64,000 nt of DNA from DASYQD01 sp963837455 (GTDB lineage Bacteria > Acidobacteriota > Thermoanaerobaculia > Multivoradales > JAIOJS01): the NCBI GenBank assembly GCA_963837455.1, contig CAWINM010000001.1, positions 2,294,001 to 2,358,000 of the forward strand. The letters are read 5' to 3'. Positions 36,512 to 45,900 of the stretch are shown here, piece after piece (the stretch's first letter is position 1; every line of letters starts with the position of its first letter). The notes under the pieces are model-generated. The model made no database searches. It saw only the letters and a program-made list of their open reading frames with translations, and was not told the origin of the DNA. Both the position numbers and the translations under genes were made by a program.

Positions 36512-37584
36512 GGGACGAGCGGCCCGACCTGCTGGGGCTACCGCGCGGCGAGCTCGCCGTGCTGCTCGCCCCCCTCGTCGACCGTCCGTATCGCATCGAG
36601 CAGGTCTACGCGGCGCTCTACGAGCAAGGGGTGACCGACTTCGACGCCATCACCGAGCTCACGCGTCCGCTGCGCGAGGAGCTCGCGGCTCGCTTCCGCA
36701 TCGGCCTGCCGACGGTCGACACCCGCCACCAGTCGCGCGACGGCACGACCAAGTACCTCTTCCGTCTCGGCGATGGTGCCACCGTCGAGGCCGTCGACAT
36801 CCCCGATGGTGGGCGCCGGACGTTCTGCATCTCGAGCCAGGCCGGCTGTGCGATGGGCTGCCGCTTCTGCGTCACCGGCTTCTGGGGCGCCGGGCGCGAC
36901 CTCAGCGCCGGTGAGATCGTCGGCCAGGTGCTGGCGATGGCTGGTCGGCTCGCGGCGCAGCAGAGCCTCAACCTGGTGTTCATGGGCATGGGCGAGCCGC
37001 TGCTCAACCTCGACGCCGTCGGAGCCGCCATCGACGTGCTCGGCGAGTGGATCTCGCGGCGCCGCATCACCGTCTCCACCGTTGGCGTGGTGCCGGGGAT
37101 CCGGCAGCTCGCCGGCTGGCCGCGGAGGCCCAACCTCGCCGTCTCGCTCCACGCGCCCGACGACGAGCGCCGCACTGCGCTGATGCCCGTCAACCGCAGC
37201 TATCCGCTCGCCGAGCTGATGGCAGCGCTGCGCGACTTCCCTCTCGAACGCGGGCGCCGCCTCACCTTCGAGTACCTGTTGATCGCCGACTGCAACGACG
37301 CTGCCGGTGATGCCGACGCGCTGGTGGGGCTGCTCGCCCGCTGCGGTCTGCGGGGGCGGGCCAAGGTCAACCTGATCCCCGTCAACCCCGATCCGCTGCT
37401 CGGCGAGCTCATGGTGCCACCCTCGGCCGAGCGCGTTGCCGCCTTCTGTCAGCGGCTGCGCACCGGCGGGATGGTGGCGACCGTCCGCCGGCGCCGCGGC
37501 GACGACGTCGGCGCCGCCTGCGGTCAGCTGCGCGCCTTCGGCCGCGATCCGCGCGGCTTCCGGCGCAGCAACCTCTCCTGGTGA
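36508..37584 (+). CDS. rlmN: 23S rRNA (adenine-C2)-methyltransferase RlmN, radical SAM
   Basis: 358 residues from GTG 36508. RlmN methylates C2 of A2503 in 23S rRNA and of A37 in some tRNAs. The radical-SAM cluster motif is CAMGCRFC (C-x3-C-x2-C) after TFCISSQAG. The N-terminal accessory domain has PYRIEQVYAALYEQ. GMGEPLLNLDAV, RITVSTVGVVPG, LAVSLHAPDDERR, FEYLLIADCNDA and NLIPVNPDP are family segments. The substrate-side methylated Cys lies in the C-terminal part (GDDVGAACGQL). Length is normal. Confidence 0.96.
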   Translation: MRDERPDLLGLPRGELAVLLAPLVDRPYRIEQVYAALYEQGVTDFDAITELTRPLREELAARFRIGLPTVDTRHQSRDGTTKYLFRLGDGATVEAVDIPDGGRRTFCISSQAGCAMGCRFCVTGFWGAGRDLSAGEIVGQVLAMAGRLAAQQSLNLVFMGMGEPLLNLDAVGAAIDVLGEWISRRRITVSTVGVVPGIRQLAGWPRRPNLAVSLHAPDDERRTALMPVNRSYPLAELMAALRDFPLERGRRLTFEYLLIADCNDAAGDADALVGLLARCGLRGRAKVNLIPVNPDPLLGELMVPPSAERVAAFCQRLRTGGMVATVRRRRGDDVGAACGQLRAFGRDPRGFRRSNLSW

Positions 37585-37591
37585 GGGCGCC

Positions 37592-38320
37592 TCAACGCGC
37601 CCACACGAAGGCGATGTTGCGCCCCGCTCTCGCTCCGTCGCGTCGGAAGCTCCACAGCAGCTCGGGGTGGCAGCGGGTGCAGGGGCCGACCAGGCGCACG
37701 TCGGAGACGCCGGCGCCCAGCAGCTGCAGCACCACGGCGCGGCGGAGGTCGAGGTGCGGCCGCCCGCGTGAGCCCGCGCCGACGACCTCGGCGCCGCTCG
37801 CCGCCACCACGTCCATCGCCACCTCCGGCCCCACCTCGTAGCAGCATGGCCCGATCGCGGGGCCGATCCAGGCGACGCTCCGTTGCGTCGTGGCGGGCGC
37901 TCCCGCAGCCTCCCGCAGCCGCGCCAGGGCCGCCGGCACGACGCCGCCGACGATCCCGCGCCAGCCGGCGTGAGCCGCTGCGACGCGAAGCGTCGTGCCG
38001 GCGAGGTGGGCGAGCAGCACCGGCACGCAGTCGGCGGTGATCACCGACAGCGCCAGGGCCTGGGCAGCGGAGACGAGGGCATCCCCTTCCCCGTGGAAGC
38101 CCGCGGAGCACGCCGCCACCACCCGCGCCGAGTGCACCTGGCGCAGTGCCGCCACCGGCGGCGCCGACGGCTCCACGCGGGCGAGGGTGTCCTGCCGCGA
38201 GCGCTCGAGGCCGCGGCCGACGAATCGCACCTCGACTCCCAGCTCGGCGTCGCTCCACAGCGGGTAGCCACCGGCATCGCGCTGCGGGCCGGCGGCGGAG
38301 GTGACGGGCCCCGCGGGCAT
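37592..38320 (-). CDS. pgeF: Multicopper polyphenol oxidase / purine nucleoside phosphorylase-like protein (PgeF/YfiH)
   Basis: 242 residues from ATG 38320; an in-frame GTG at 38338 is possible. The family (laccase domain, DUF152) has been assigned purine nucleoside phosphorylase/adenosine deaminase activity and, in E. coli, removal of misincorporated L-Ser from peptidoglycan precursors. Motifs: LRQVHSARVV, GEGDALVSA, VITADCVPVLL, AAAHAGWRGIVGGV (zinc His and Cys), GPAIGPCCYEVG and LVGPCTRCHPELLWSFRRDG. Upstream is TGCTAGCGT, another extended -10-like element, 8 bases before the ATG. It is convergent with rlmN. Confidence 0.9.
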   Translation of the reverse strand: MPAGPVTSAAGPQRDAGGYPLWSDAELGVEVRFVGRGLERSRQDTLARVEPSAPPVAALRQVHSARVVAACSAGFHGEGDALVSAAQALALSVITADCVPVLLAHLAGTTLRVAAAHAGWRGIVGGVVPAALARLREAAGAPATTQRSVAWIGPAIGPCCYEVGPEVAMDVVAASGAEVVGAGSRGRPHLDLRRAVVLQLLGAGVSDVRLVGPCTRCHPELLWSFRRDGARAGRNIAFVWAR

Positions 38321-38402
38321 GGCCGCGAACGCTAGCACGGCGGCCCGAGCGCACGGAGGGTAAACTAGAGGCGCCCCACCATCGACGCCAGCGACTCCAG
38401 GG

Positions 38403-39110
38403 ATGATCCACTTCTACCGGGTGAGCAAGCACTACCCCGGGGGGCAACGCGCCCTCGACGACGTCAGCTTCCAGATCGAGCGCGGCGAGTTCGCCCTGCT
38501 CACCGGGCCCAGCGGCGCCGGCAAGACGACGTTGCTGCGGCTCATCTTCCGCCAGGAGGTCCCCACCGCCGGGCAGATCCTCGTCAATGGGCGCAACGTC
38601 GCCTCGTTGCCGCGGCGGAAGATTCCCTTCCTCCGCCGCACCATGGGGGTCGTCTTTCAGGACTTCCGCCTCATCCCGCGAAAGACCGTGTTCGAGAACG
38701 TGTGCTACCTGCCGCGGGTGCTCGGGCTCGACCGCCAGCGCCAGAAGCGCCTCGCACACGACACGCTGCGCCGAGTGGGGCTGGCGCACCGCATGAAGGC
38801 GTTCCCGCTCGAGCTCTCGGGCGGCGAGCAGCAGCGCGTGTCGATCGCGCGTGCGCTCATCAACCAGCCCGAGATCCTCGTTGCCGACGAACCCACTGGC
38901 AACCTCGACCCCGAGATGGCCCGGGAGATCTTCGAGCTCTTCCTCGAGATCAATCGGCGCGGCACCACCGTGCTCATCGCCACTCACGACGCCCGCCTGC
39001 TCGAACGGCTCGACAAGCGGGTGCTGGGGTTGCGTGCCGGTCAGTTGCAGGAGGACTCGGCGGTGAGCCTGGCCGCCGTGCGGCCACTGTCCGAAGCCGT
39101 CGGCGGGTAG
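38403..39110 (+). CDS. ftsE: Cell-division ABC transporter ATP-binding protein FtsE
   Basis: 235 residues, CAGGG before the ATG. Walker A GPSGAGKTTLLRLI, Q-loop VVFQDFRLI, signature LSGGEQQRVSIARAL, Walker B ILVADEPTGNLD, H-loop IATHD. The opening MIHFYRVSKHYPGGQRAL and the FtsX-contact region following the Q-loop fit FtsE. FtsEX controls peptidoglycan hydrolases at the septum through periplasmic partners. ftsX starts 4 bases after the stop. Confidence 0.95.
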   Translation: MIHFYRVSKHYPGGQRALDDVSFQIERGEFALLTGPSGAGKTTLLRLIFRQEVPTAGQILVNGRNVASLPRRKIPFLRRTMGVVFQDFRLIPRKTVFENVCYLPRVLGLDRQRQKRLAHDTLRRVGLAHRMKAFPLELSGGEQQRVSIARALINQPEILVADEPTGNLDPEMAREIFELFLEINRRGTTVLIATHDARLLERLDKRVLGLRAGQLQEDSAVSLAAVRPLSEAVGG

Positions 39111-39114
39111 AGCG

Positions 39115-40008
39115 GTGGCGGTCCACCGCGCCTTCGTCTATTTCTTCCGCGAGGCCGCCGTCAACCTCGCTCGCAGCTGGAAGATCAGCCTGGTCGCGGT
39201 GTCGACCATCGCCGTCTCGCTGTTCATCGGCGGCGCTCTGCTGCTGCTACTCGGCAACATCGAGCGCTTGATCGCCGGCTGGCGGAGCGAGGCCAAGGTG
39301 ATCGTCTACCTGCGCCCGGGAGTGCCGCCCGAGCGGGCCGAGGGAGTGCTCGACGAGCTGCGGCGGCCGCCGTGGGTGCGCGGTGTGGCGACGGTGAGCG
39401 CGGCGCAGGCCCGGAAGCGCTTCGAGCGCTACTTCCCGAGCGTCGCCGACCTCGTCCACGGCTGGCAGGACGAGCCGCTGCCGGCCTCGTTCGAGGTCGC
39501 CTTCGACCCCGCTCGGGTCGAGTCAGCCGCCTTCGACGCCTGGTTGCGACGGCTCCGCGAGGCGCCGCCGGTGGGAATGGTGGACGACGACCGCGACTGG
39601 GTGCGCCAGCTCGAGGCGGCGCTGGAGGTGATCGGCGCCGTCGGTCTGGCGCTGGTGGCGGTGCTCATGCTCGCCGCTGTGTTCACCATCGCGAGCGTCA
39701 TCCGACTGACCGCGTACCTCTACCGCGACGAGATCGGCATCATGCGGCTGGTGGGGGCGACCGAGCTCTTCATCCGCGGGCCGTTCTACGTCGAGGGTCT
39801 GCTGCAGGGGCTGCTCGGCGGCACGCTGGCGGTGAGCAGCCTCTACGGTACCTACCGTCTGCTGGTGCCCCATACCCCGCGCAGCTGGCTCGCCGGTGCC
39901 CTCACCAGCAGCTTCCTTGCCCCGCGCGACCAGGTGTTGCTGGTGGCGCTCGGTGCGCTCGCCGGCGTCGTCGGTGCCGTCTCCTCGCTGCGACGCGAGG
40001 AGGTGTGA
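39115..40008 (+). CDS. ftsX: Cell-division permease protein FtsX
   Basis: 297 residues, GTG start. Topology is that of FtsX: a cytoplasmic N-terminus, first membrane helix (VSTIAVSLFIGGALLLLL), a periplasmic domain of about 110 residues (KVIVYLRPGVPPERA to AFDAWLRRLREAPP), then three helices with the inter-helix QLEAALEVIGAVGLALVAVLM and YRDEIGIMRLVGATELFIRGPFYVEG signature. It forms the membrane half of FtsEX and would recruit an amidase activator or hydrolase; no such gene follows, since the next gene is convergent. Intact. Confidence 0.95.
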   Translation: MAVHRAFVYFFREAAVNLARSWKISLVAVSTIAVSLFIGGALLLLLGNIERLIAGWRSEAKVIVYLRPGVPPERAEGVLDELRRPPWVRGVATVSAAQARKRFERYFPSVADLVHGWQDEPLPASFEVAFDPARVESAAFDAWLRRLREAPPVGMVDDDRDWVRQLEAALEVIGAVGLALVAVLMLAAVFTIASVIRLTAYLYRDEIGIMRLVGATELFIRGPFYVEGLLQGLLGGTLAVSSLYGTYRLLVPHTPRSWLAGALTSSFLAPRDQVLLVALGALAGVVGAVSSLRREEV

Positions 40009-40029
40009 CGGCAGGCGAGGCCGCCATCG

Positions 40030-41286
40030 TCAGTGGTAGGACTTGACGGAGACGTGCGCCTCGAAGCCGCCTGACGGGCGCAGCGAGTGGGCGACGATGC
40101 CGGTGAGCAAGAACGAGTAGTCGCGGAACCGTACTGCCGCCTCGAAGCCGAGGCCGGAGTCGAGGGCGTAGTTGGCGAAGTCGCCGTAGATGTGGCGGTC
40201 GAATCCGGCGTTTCCCACGCCTGTATAGAAGACGCCGTAGATCGACTCCCAGCGCAGCTTGAGCGCCTGCCGCTCCTGCTCATCGAACCAGGGGACGAAC
40301 AGCTCGCTGGTGCCGTAGAGGATTTCGGTGCCGCGGCGAGTCTCGCTGAGGCCCTTGAGCGCGTTGCGGCTGTCGAGCCGGAAGAGCTCGGTCTGCGGGA
40401 TGCCGAAGCGATCCCCCTCGAAGTCCAGCTCGCCTTCGCGGATCCGCACCCGATGCGGAAACGTGCCGCCGTGCAGCCGGGTCACCAGGAACGTCTGCCG
40501 CGGCAGGTCGAAGCGCTTGAGCGCGTCGAGCTCGATCTTGAGGTAGTCGAAGTCTCCCCACAGGTAGTCGAAGCCCCAGGTGGCGGCGCCGGTGATGCCG
40601 GCGCCCCAGGGGCCGATACGCCGGTGGGCGGTGAGCAGTTGCTGGACCTCGGCTCGATTCTCGCCGACCACCGCGTTGGAGCGGGGATCGTCTGGAGTGC
40701 CGAACTGGTGGCCGAGGCGCACGAACGTGTTGGTGCGGTTGCTGGTGAGCGCGAGTTCCTTCTTGTTCGAGCTGATGCGGTCGACCTCGGCGAGCAGGAA
40801 GCTGCGGCTGTAGTAGTCCCACGGCTGCTCGATCAGGAAAAGAGTGCCGCGGGTGCGGAAGAAGTCATTGGAGAGCTGCTCGACGCCGGCGAACTCGATG
40901 GCGTCGAAGAGGCCGAGGCGATAGGTCCGCCGGTAGCCGTAGTAGCGATAGCGGAGGAAGGCGGTGATGTCTCCCTTGACGAAGTTGTACTTCACCTGCC
41001 CCTCGAAGAAGGCGTTGCGCAACGGGCGGTCGAGGCGAAGGTCGAGGTCGCCCTCGGGGAAGTAGACGTCGAGCTTCGGCCAGACGTGCTCCTCCTGGTC
41101 GCGCCGTTCCGCCGCGGAGGGCTCGCCCGCGGGTGCGGGAGCGGCAGGGGACGCCACCGGTGATGGCTCCACCGCCGGCGTCGGAGGCACCGGCAGGGGC
41201 AGCCCCCACGCGGCACTACCAGCAGAGGCCGTCAGGGCCAGCACGAAGAGGCTCGGCCCTCGACGCCAAGCTGGCTTGCCGGGCAT
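40030..41286 (-). CDS. Predicted outer-membrane beta-barrel protein of unknown function
   Basis: 418 residues from ATG 41286. A signal peptide (LFVALALTASAGSAAWG-like region after MPGKPAWRRGP) and a Pro/Ala-rich linker to about residue 60 are followed by alternating amphipathic strands rich in Tyr, Phe and Arg: VKYNFVKGDITAFLRYRYYGY, GRIHIYGDFANY-like RHIYGDFANYALDSGLGFEAAVRF and SFLLTGIVAHSLRPSGGF. The C-terminus ends in a strand (FEAHVSVKSYH) but lacks the usual final Phe. No porin or TonB-receptor family is recognised. It lies 47 bases downstream of the DUF4388 gene, so they may be co-transcribed. Confidence 0.65.
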   Translation of the reverse strand: MPGKPAWRRGPSLFVLALTASAGSAAWGLPLPVPPTPAVEPSPVASPAAPAPAGEPSAAERRDQEEHVWPKLDVYFPEGDLDLRLDRPLRNAFFEGQVKYNFVKGDITAFLRYRYYGYRRTYRLGLFDAIEFAGVEQLSNDFFRTRGTLFLIEQPWDYYSRSFLLAEVDRISSNKKELALTSNRTNTFVRLGHQFGTPDDPRSNAVVGENRAEVQQLLTAHRRIGPWGAGITGAATWGFDYLWGDFDYLKIELDALKRFDLPRQTFLVTRLHGGTFPHRVRIREGELDFEGDRFGIPQTELFRLDSRNALKGLSETRRGTEILYGTSELFVPWFDEQERQALKLRWESIYGVFYTGVGNAGFDRHIYGDFANYALDSGLGFEAAVRFRDYSFLLTGIVAHSLRPSGGFEAHVSVKSYH

Positions 41287-41333
41287 GCGGCACACCGGGA
41301 TCGGGGCTGGCGAGCGGCGCGCCGCGCCCCGCC

Positions 41334-42155
41334 TCAAGCGACGGCAAGGAACTGCTGCACGCGAGTGAGGAACGACTTCGCCTGGTTCGGCCCCAGCGCT
41401 GAGGAGATCGTCTTTTCCTCGGCGCGGATGAGATCGAGGATGGCGTCGACGCCGCGCCCCGCCTCGAACTCGGCGCGCGAGAGGCGGTACACGTTGTCGA
41501 GCTCGTAGGCCTTGTCGTGGTTGGAGAGCAGCTGGCGAGCCTGCTGGTGAATGCGGTCGGCGAGCCCGGTGAGGTCGCTCTCCGACATCCCCTGCAAGCG
41601 GTCGGTGTGGAGCTTGGCGAGATCCTCCTTGAGCTCGACCAGCCCGGAGGTGATCAGGCCGTAGAGGATCTTGCAGGTCTCGAAGGGGCTGGTGCCGAGG
41701 CCGACGGCGATCTCCTCGATCGAGCGCCGCTCGTCGATCTTGCAGATGAGCGCCCACTCCTGCGGGGTGAAGGAGACCGAGGTGTTGGAGCTCTTCTGAG
41801 TGAAGACGGGCACCAGGCGGGTCGAGGCGATGCGCTTGGAGAGCACCTGCCACTCGTCGATGCGGCGCGCCGCCTCCATCAACAGGTTGGTGTTGGACTT
41901 CTGGATCGACAGCGCGGGCGCCGGCTGGCCGGGCGTGAACACGAACTCGCCCTGCGGCCAGATGGCGAGGTCGTACACCGCCTCCTCACCGACCAGGTCG
42001 CCCACCTGCGCGTGCACGATCTGCCCATCCTGCAGGTAGATGAAGCCCGCCTCGGTGCCGTTCTTGAGGGTGAAGACGCCGGTCTTGCCCGACACCGACA
42101 CCAGCTGAATGATGTCGGGGAGCGGCAGCTCCTTGAGCGAACCCTGGAATGCCAT
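41334..42155 (-). CDS. DUF4388 (PATAN) domain protein
   Basis: 273 residues. The N-terminal about 110 residues match the PATAN/DUF4388 fold: MAFQGSLKELPLPDIIQLV, GKTGVFTLKNGTEAGFIYLQDGQIVHAQVGDLVGEEAVYDL and GEFVFTPG. The middle part (WALICKIDERRSIEEIAVGLG) looks like a winged-helix module seen behind PATAN domains. The C-terminus is helical and includes QLLSNHDKAYEL and AILDLIRAEEKTISSALGP. PATAN proteins are linked to motility and signalling in Myxococcota and cyanobacteria and are common in Acidobacteriota. The exact role here is unknown. Confidence 0.85.
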   Translation of the reverse strand: MAFQGSLKELPLPDIIQLVSVSGKTGVFTLKNGTEAGFIYLQDGQIVHAQVGDLVGEEAVYDLAIWPQGEFVFTPGQPAPALSIQKSNTNLLMEAARRIDEWQVLSKRIASTRLVPVFTQKSSNTSVSFTPQEWALICKIDERRSIEEIAVGLGTSPFETCKILYGLITSGLVELKEDLAKLHTDRLQGMSESDLTGLADRIHQQARQLLSNHDKAYELDNVYRLSRAEFEAGRGVDAILDLIRAEEKTISSALGPNQAKSFLTRVQQFLAVA

Positions 42156-42301
42156 GCGAGATTAATGGATCCCGAATCGGATCAGCAGATTGTAGTACAC
42201 CGCTGCGGTCCCCTTGCGACCTGCCCGCCTGCCGCGAGCCCGCCCCATTCCTCTTCCGGCGACAGCTCGGCATGTTAACACCGCGGACGAGCCCTTTTTC
42301 C

Positions 42302-42829
42302 TCAGCTCCTTGCCCCCGCCGCCGCGGTGGCCCGCCGCAGCGGGCGGCGAGCGGCGAAGCACAGTGCCACCGCCAATGCGTCGGCGGCATCTGGACGCAG
42401 GGCTCCGGCGCCGGGCAACAGCATGGCGACCATGCGGGAGACCTGAACCTTGCCGGCGCGGCCGTTGCCGGTCACGGCGCTCTTGACCTCGGCTGGCGAG
42501 TACTCCTCGATCGCCACCTCGCGCGCGGCGAGGGTGGCGAGCAGCGCGCCGCGCGCCTGCGCGAGCACGATCAGTGAGCGCGAATTGACGCCGTGGAAGG
42601 GCTCCTCGAGAACTGCCACCGCCGGGCGCCAGCGATCGACCAGCGCGCCGAGCTCGCTGGCGAGCCGTCCCAGGCGGTAGGGAAGCGCGGCCTCCCCTGG
42701 CGGCTCGATGCAGCCGCAGGCGAGAAGCCGACAGCGTGGCCCGGCGACCTCGACGCACCCCCATCCGGTGGTGCGGCTGCCAGGATCGAGGCCCAGCACG
42801 CGCAGCGGATCGCTCGCCTCGCTCGTCAT
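42302..42829 (-). CDS. ruvC: Crossover junction endodeoxyribonuclease RuvC
   Basis: 175 residues. RuvC resolves Holliday junctions as a dimer. The four acidic catalytic residues are present: Asp in VLGLDPGSRTTGWG, Glu in AVLEEPFHGVN, and the DAADALAVALC pair near residue 145. YSPAEVKSAVTGNGRAGKVQV is the family DNA-binding segment. Upstream (minus strand) a TATGAT sequence lies 14 bases before the ATG. ruvA/ruvB are not in the window. Next downstream gene, 146 bases away, encodes the DUF4388 protein. Confidence 0.94.
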   Translation of the reverse strand: MTSEASDPLRVLGLDPGSRTTGWGCVEVAGPRCRLLACGCIEPPGEAALPYRLGRLASELGALVDRWRPAVAVLEEPFHGVNSRSLIVLAQARGALLATLAAREVAIEEYSPAEVKSAVTGNGRAGKVQVSRMVAMLLPGAGALRPDAADALAVALCFAARRPLRRATAAAGARS

Positions 42830-42914
42830 CGGGACCGCCCTCGATCATAGCCGACGCCGGTGCGTCGCGGCGGCGGCCGAGGGACGCGTAGCGACGCCGT
42901 TGCAGGCGTTTGCA

Positions 42915-42943
42915 TTGACTGCGCTGGCGGCGGGTGCTACAAA
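42915..42943 (+). promoter_or_regulatory. Strong sigma70 promoter for the kinase-TonB fusion gene
   Basis: TTGACT (42915-42920), 17-base spacer, TACAAA (42938-42943). Five of six -35 bases and four of six -10 bases match consensus with ideal spacing. The ATG follows 31 bases after the -10, with TTGGAG as a modest ribosome-binding site. It is divergent from ruvC. Confidence 0.65.
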
Positions 42944-42974
42944 GAGGAACCATTTTCAGCTTGGAGTCAGCCCC

Positions 42975-45900
42975 ATGTCCCTGATCCTCGTCATCGAGCA
43001 GGAAGCTCCGTACGCCGAGCGGATCAAGGGCGCGCTCACCGCCGAGGGGTGGACGGTGGAAGTGGTCGACGGTCGCGAGGCGGCGGTGGCGGCGGCAGCC
43101 AACGGCGCGCCCGACCTGGTGCTGGTGAGCACCGCCGCGCCGGGAGCTGACGAGGTGTTGCGGTCGTTCGCGCGCGCACATGGCGGACCAGGCGCGATGG
43201 CGCTGACGGCAGCCGGTGCCGCCACCCCTGCGGGCGCCGACGGCGCTCTCTCCAAACCTTTCACCGACGAGCAGCTGCGTGTGTCCGTGCGCCGCTGTCT
43301 CTCACGCGGCCAGAAGGCAGCCGCCGAGGCGGCAGCCGCGAGGGCAGCCTCCGCGGGGGCGCAGCTCACTTCCCAGGATCTCTTCGGCGACCTGCTGGCC
43401 GAGGTCGAAGAGGAGGCGTTGCGGGCGGCGCGGCCGGCGCCGGCGCGTCCCGAGCCCGATATCGACAAGCAGCTGCAGCAGACGCTGTCGGGCGTCCTGG
43501 ATGCGAGTGCCCGTCCGGCAGCCAGGCCGGCGTCGGCGGCCCCCGCGACGCCCCACTCGGACCCCGCGCCGCAGCCGACACCCATCGCGCCTGCTGTTGC
43601 CGCCCCGACTACGGCCGCCGCCTCGGCGTCGCCGCCCGTCGCGGCCCCACCGCCCCCGGCGCCCAAGCCGGCACAGCCTTCCCGACCCGCCGCTGCGGCC
43701 CGCGCCCGCGCGGCGGATGCCGCGAGCGGGGAGATCGACGTGCTGCTCAGCCAGACGCTGTCCGGTCTCGGCGTGGCGACGCGTCCGCGCCGGGCGGCGC
43801 CCCATCCGGCCGCCGCGCCCAAGGCTGAGATGCCACCCGCGGCCGTGCCCGCGGCAGCCCACGAGGAGCCCCCCGGGGCCCAGGCCGTGGTGGTCGAGAC
43901 GCCCGAGGCGGAGCCGCCCAAGCTCGAGCCCGCGGCGGCCGCCGCGGTGCCGCCCGAGCCGCCTCGTCGCGAGCGCGGCCGTCGCCCGGCCGAGGTGCCT
44001 CCGCCGGTGGTCGTGTTCTCTCCCGTCCCCGACCTGCCGCCGCCAACGGGGGGCTTCGCCACCGTGCGTGTCGAGACCGCACGGCCGGTCCCGCCCGACC
44101 AGTTCGGGCAGTACTCGTTGCTCGATCGCGTCGCGGTGGGCGGCATGGCCGAGGTGTGGAAGGCGCGCATGAAGGGGGTCGAGGGCTTCCAGAAGACGGT
44201 GGCGATCAAGAAGATCCTGCCCCACCTCACCGACAGCGTCGACTTCGTCACCATGTTCATCGACGAGGCCAAGCTGGCGGCCCAGCTCAACCACCCCAAC
44301 ATCATCCACATCTACGACCTCGGCAAGCTCGAGGACGACTACTACATAGCCATGGAGTACGTGGAGGGGAGGGACCTGCGGTCCATCCTCAACACCGCCA
44401 GGCGGCGCGAGCAGCCGCTGCCGACCGGCCTCGCACTGCTCATCGCGGCGCGTCTCGCCAGCGCCCTCGACTATGCGCACCGCAAGCGCGACTTCGACAA
44501 CCGTGAGCTCGGGCTCGTGCATCGCGACGTGTCGCCGCAGAACGTGCTGATCAGCTACGAGGGTGACATCAAGCTCTGCGACTTCGGCATCGTCAAGGCG
44601 GTGGCCAAGGCGAGCAAGACGCAGATGGGCGCGCTCAAGGGGAAGCTGCAGTACATGTCCCCCGAGCAGGCGTGGGGGCGGGTCGTCGACGCGCGCTCGG
44701 ACATCTTCTCCCTCGGCGCGGTGCTGTTCGAGATGCTCACCGGTCGCCGCCTGTTCGCCGGCGAGAGCGAGATCTCCGTGCTCGAGGCCGTTCGCGAGTG
44801 CCGCGTGCAGTCGGTGCGCGAGGTCGAGCCCGGCACCTCCGAGGCGGTCGATGCCATCGTGCGGCGCGCCCTCGCCAAGGACCCCGACGACCGCTACCAG
44901 ACCGCCGGCGAGATGCAGAAGGAGCTCGAGAGCGTCCTCTACACCTTCAAGCCGACTCCCAGCCAGGAAGAGCTCGGCGCGCACATGCGACGCCTCTTCA
45001 GCGAAGAGTTGGGTGAGACGGGAGCCACCGACGGCAAGGCGGTGGGTTCGGCGGCCTCGGTGCCGAGCCCCGGGGCCGAAGTCCCGGCGGTGGCGCCGGT
45101 CGGTGGCCTACAGGAGGGCGGCGAAGGGGGGCGCAAGCGTCCGTGGCTGGTGCCCGTTGCGGCAGTGCTGGTGCTCGGCGTCGTCGGAGTCGTCTTCTGG
45201 CTGACTCGTGGCGGCTTCGCTCCCACCGGCGCCGCCGATCGGGCCGCTGCCGCCGCGGCGCCGGCGGCCGCGCCGGCGCCGGCCGCCTCCGCGCCGGTTG
45301 TCCCGGCGCCGACGCCGCTGCCTGCCGCGGCGCCTGCCGACACCGCCGAGATGCAGCGGTTGGTGCAGCAACAGCTGCAGGCGAAGGAAGAGCAGCTCAA
45401 GCAGCAGCTCGAGGAGCAGCGACGCCAGATCGCCGCCCAGCTCAAGAGCGAGCCGGCGCCGAGCGCTGCCTCCTCTCTCAAACCGTCGCCCACGCAAGTC
45501 GCTGCGGTCACGCTGCCGCAGCCCTCTACGGCCCCGACGCAGATCGTCGAAGAGCCGCCGGCAGCGCCTCCAGAAGCCGAGACGGCGGCGGCCGAGGTGG
45601 CCTCCGCTGTGCCCGAGCCGAGCGCCGCGCCGGCGCCTATCGCCGCCGTTCCGGTGGCCCCTCCCCCGCCTCCCAAGCCCGCCATCAACGAAGGCGACCT
45701 CGTCGAGCCCGGCACTCCCGGGCTGACTCCGCCGGCGTTTGTCAGCGTCGAGAAACCGGAGTATCCTGCGCTCGCCAAGCGCTTCGGCGTGCAAGGCGTG
45801 GTGGTGGTTTCGGTCCTGGTCAACGAGCGGGGAGCGGTCGAGCAGGCGCGCATCGTCAAGGGGGTCGCCCAGAAGGTGGGGATCAACGAGGCGGCGCTGG

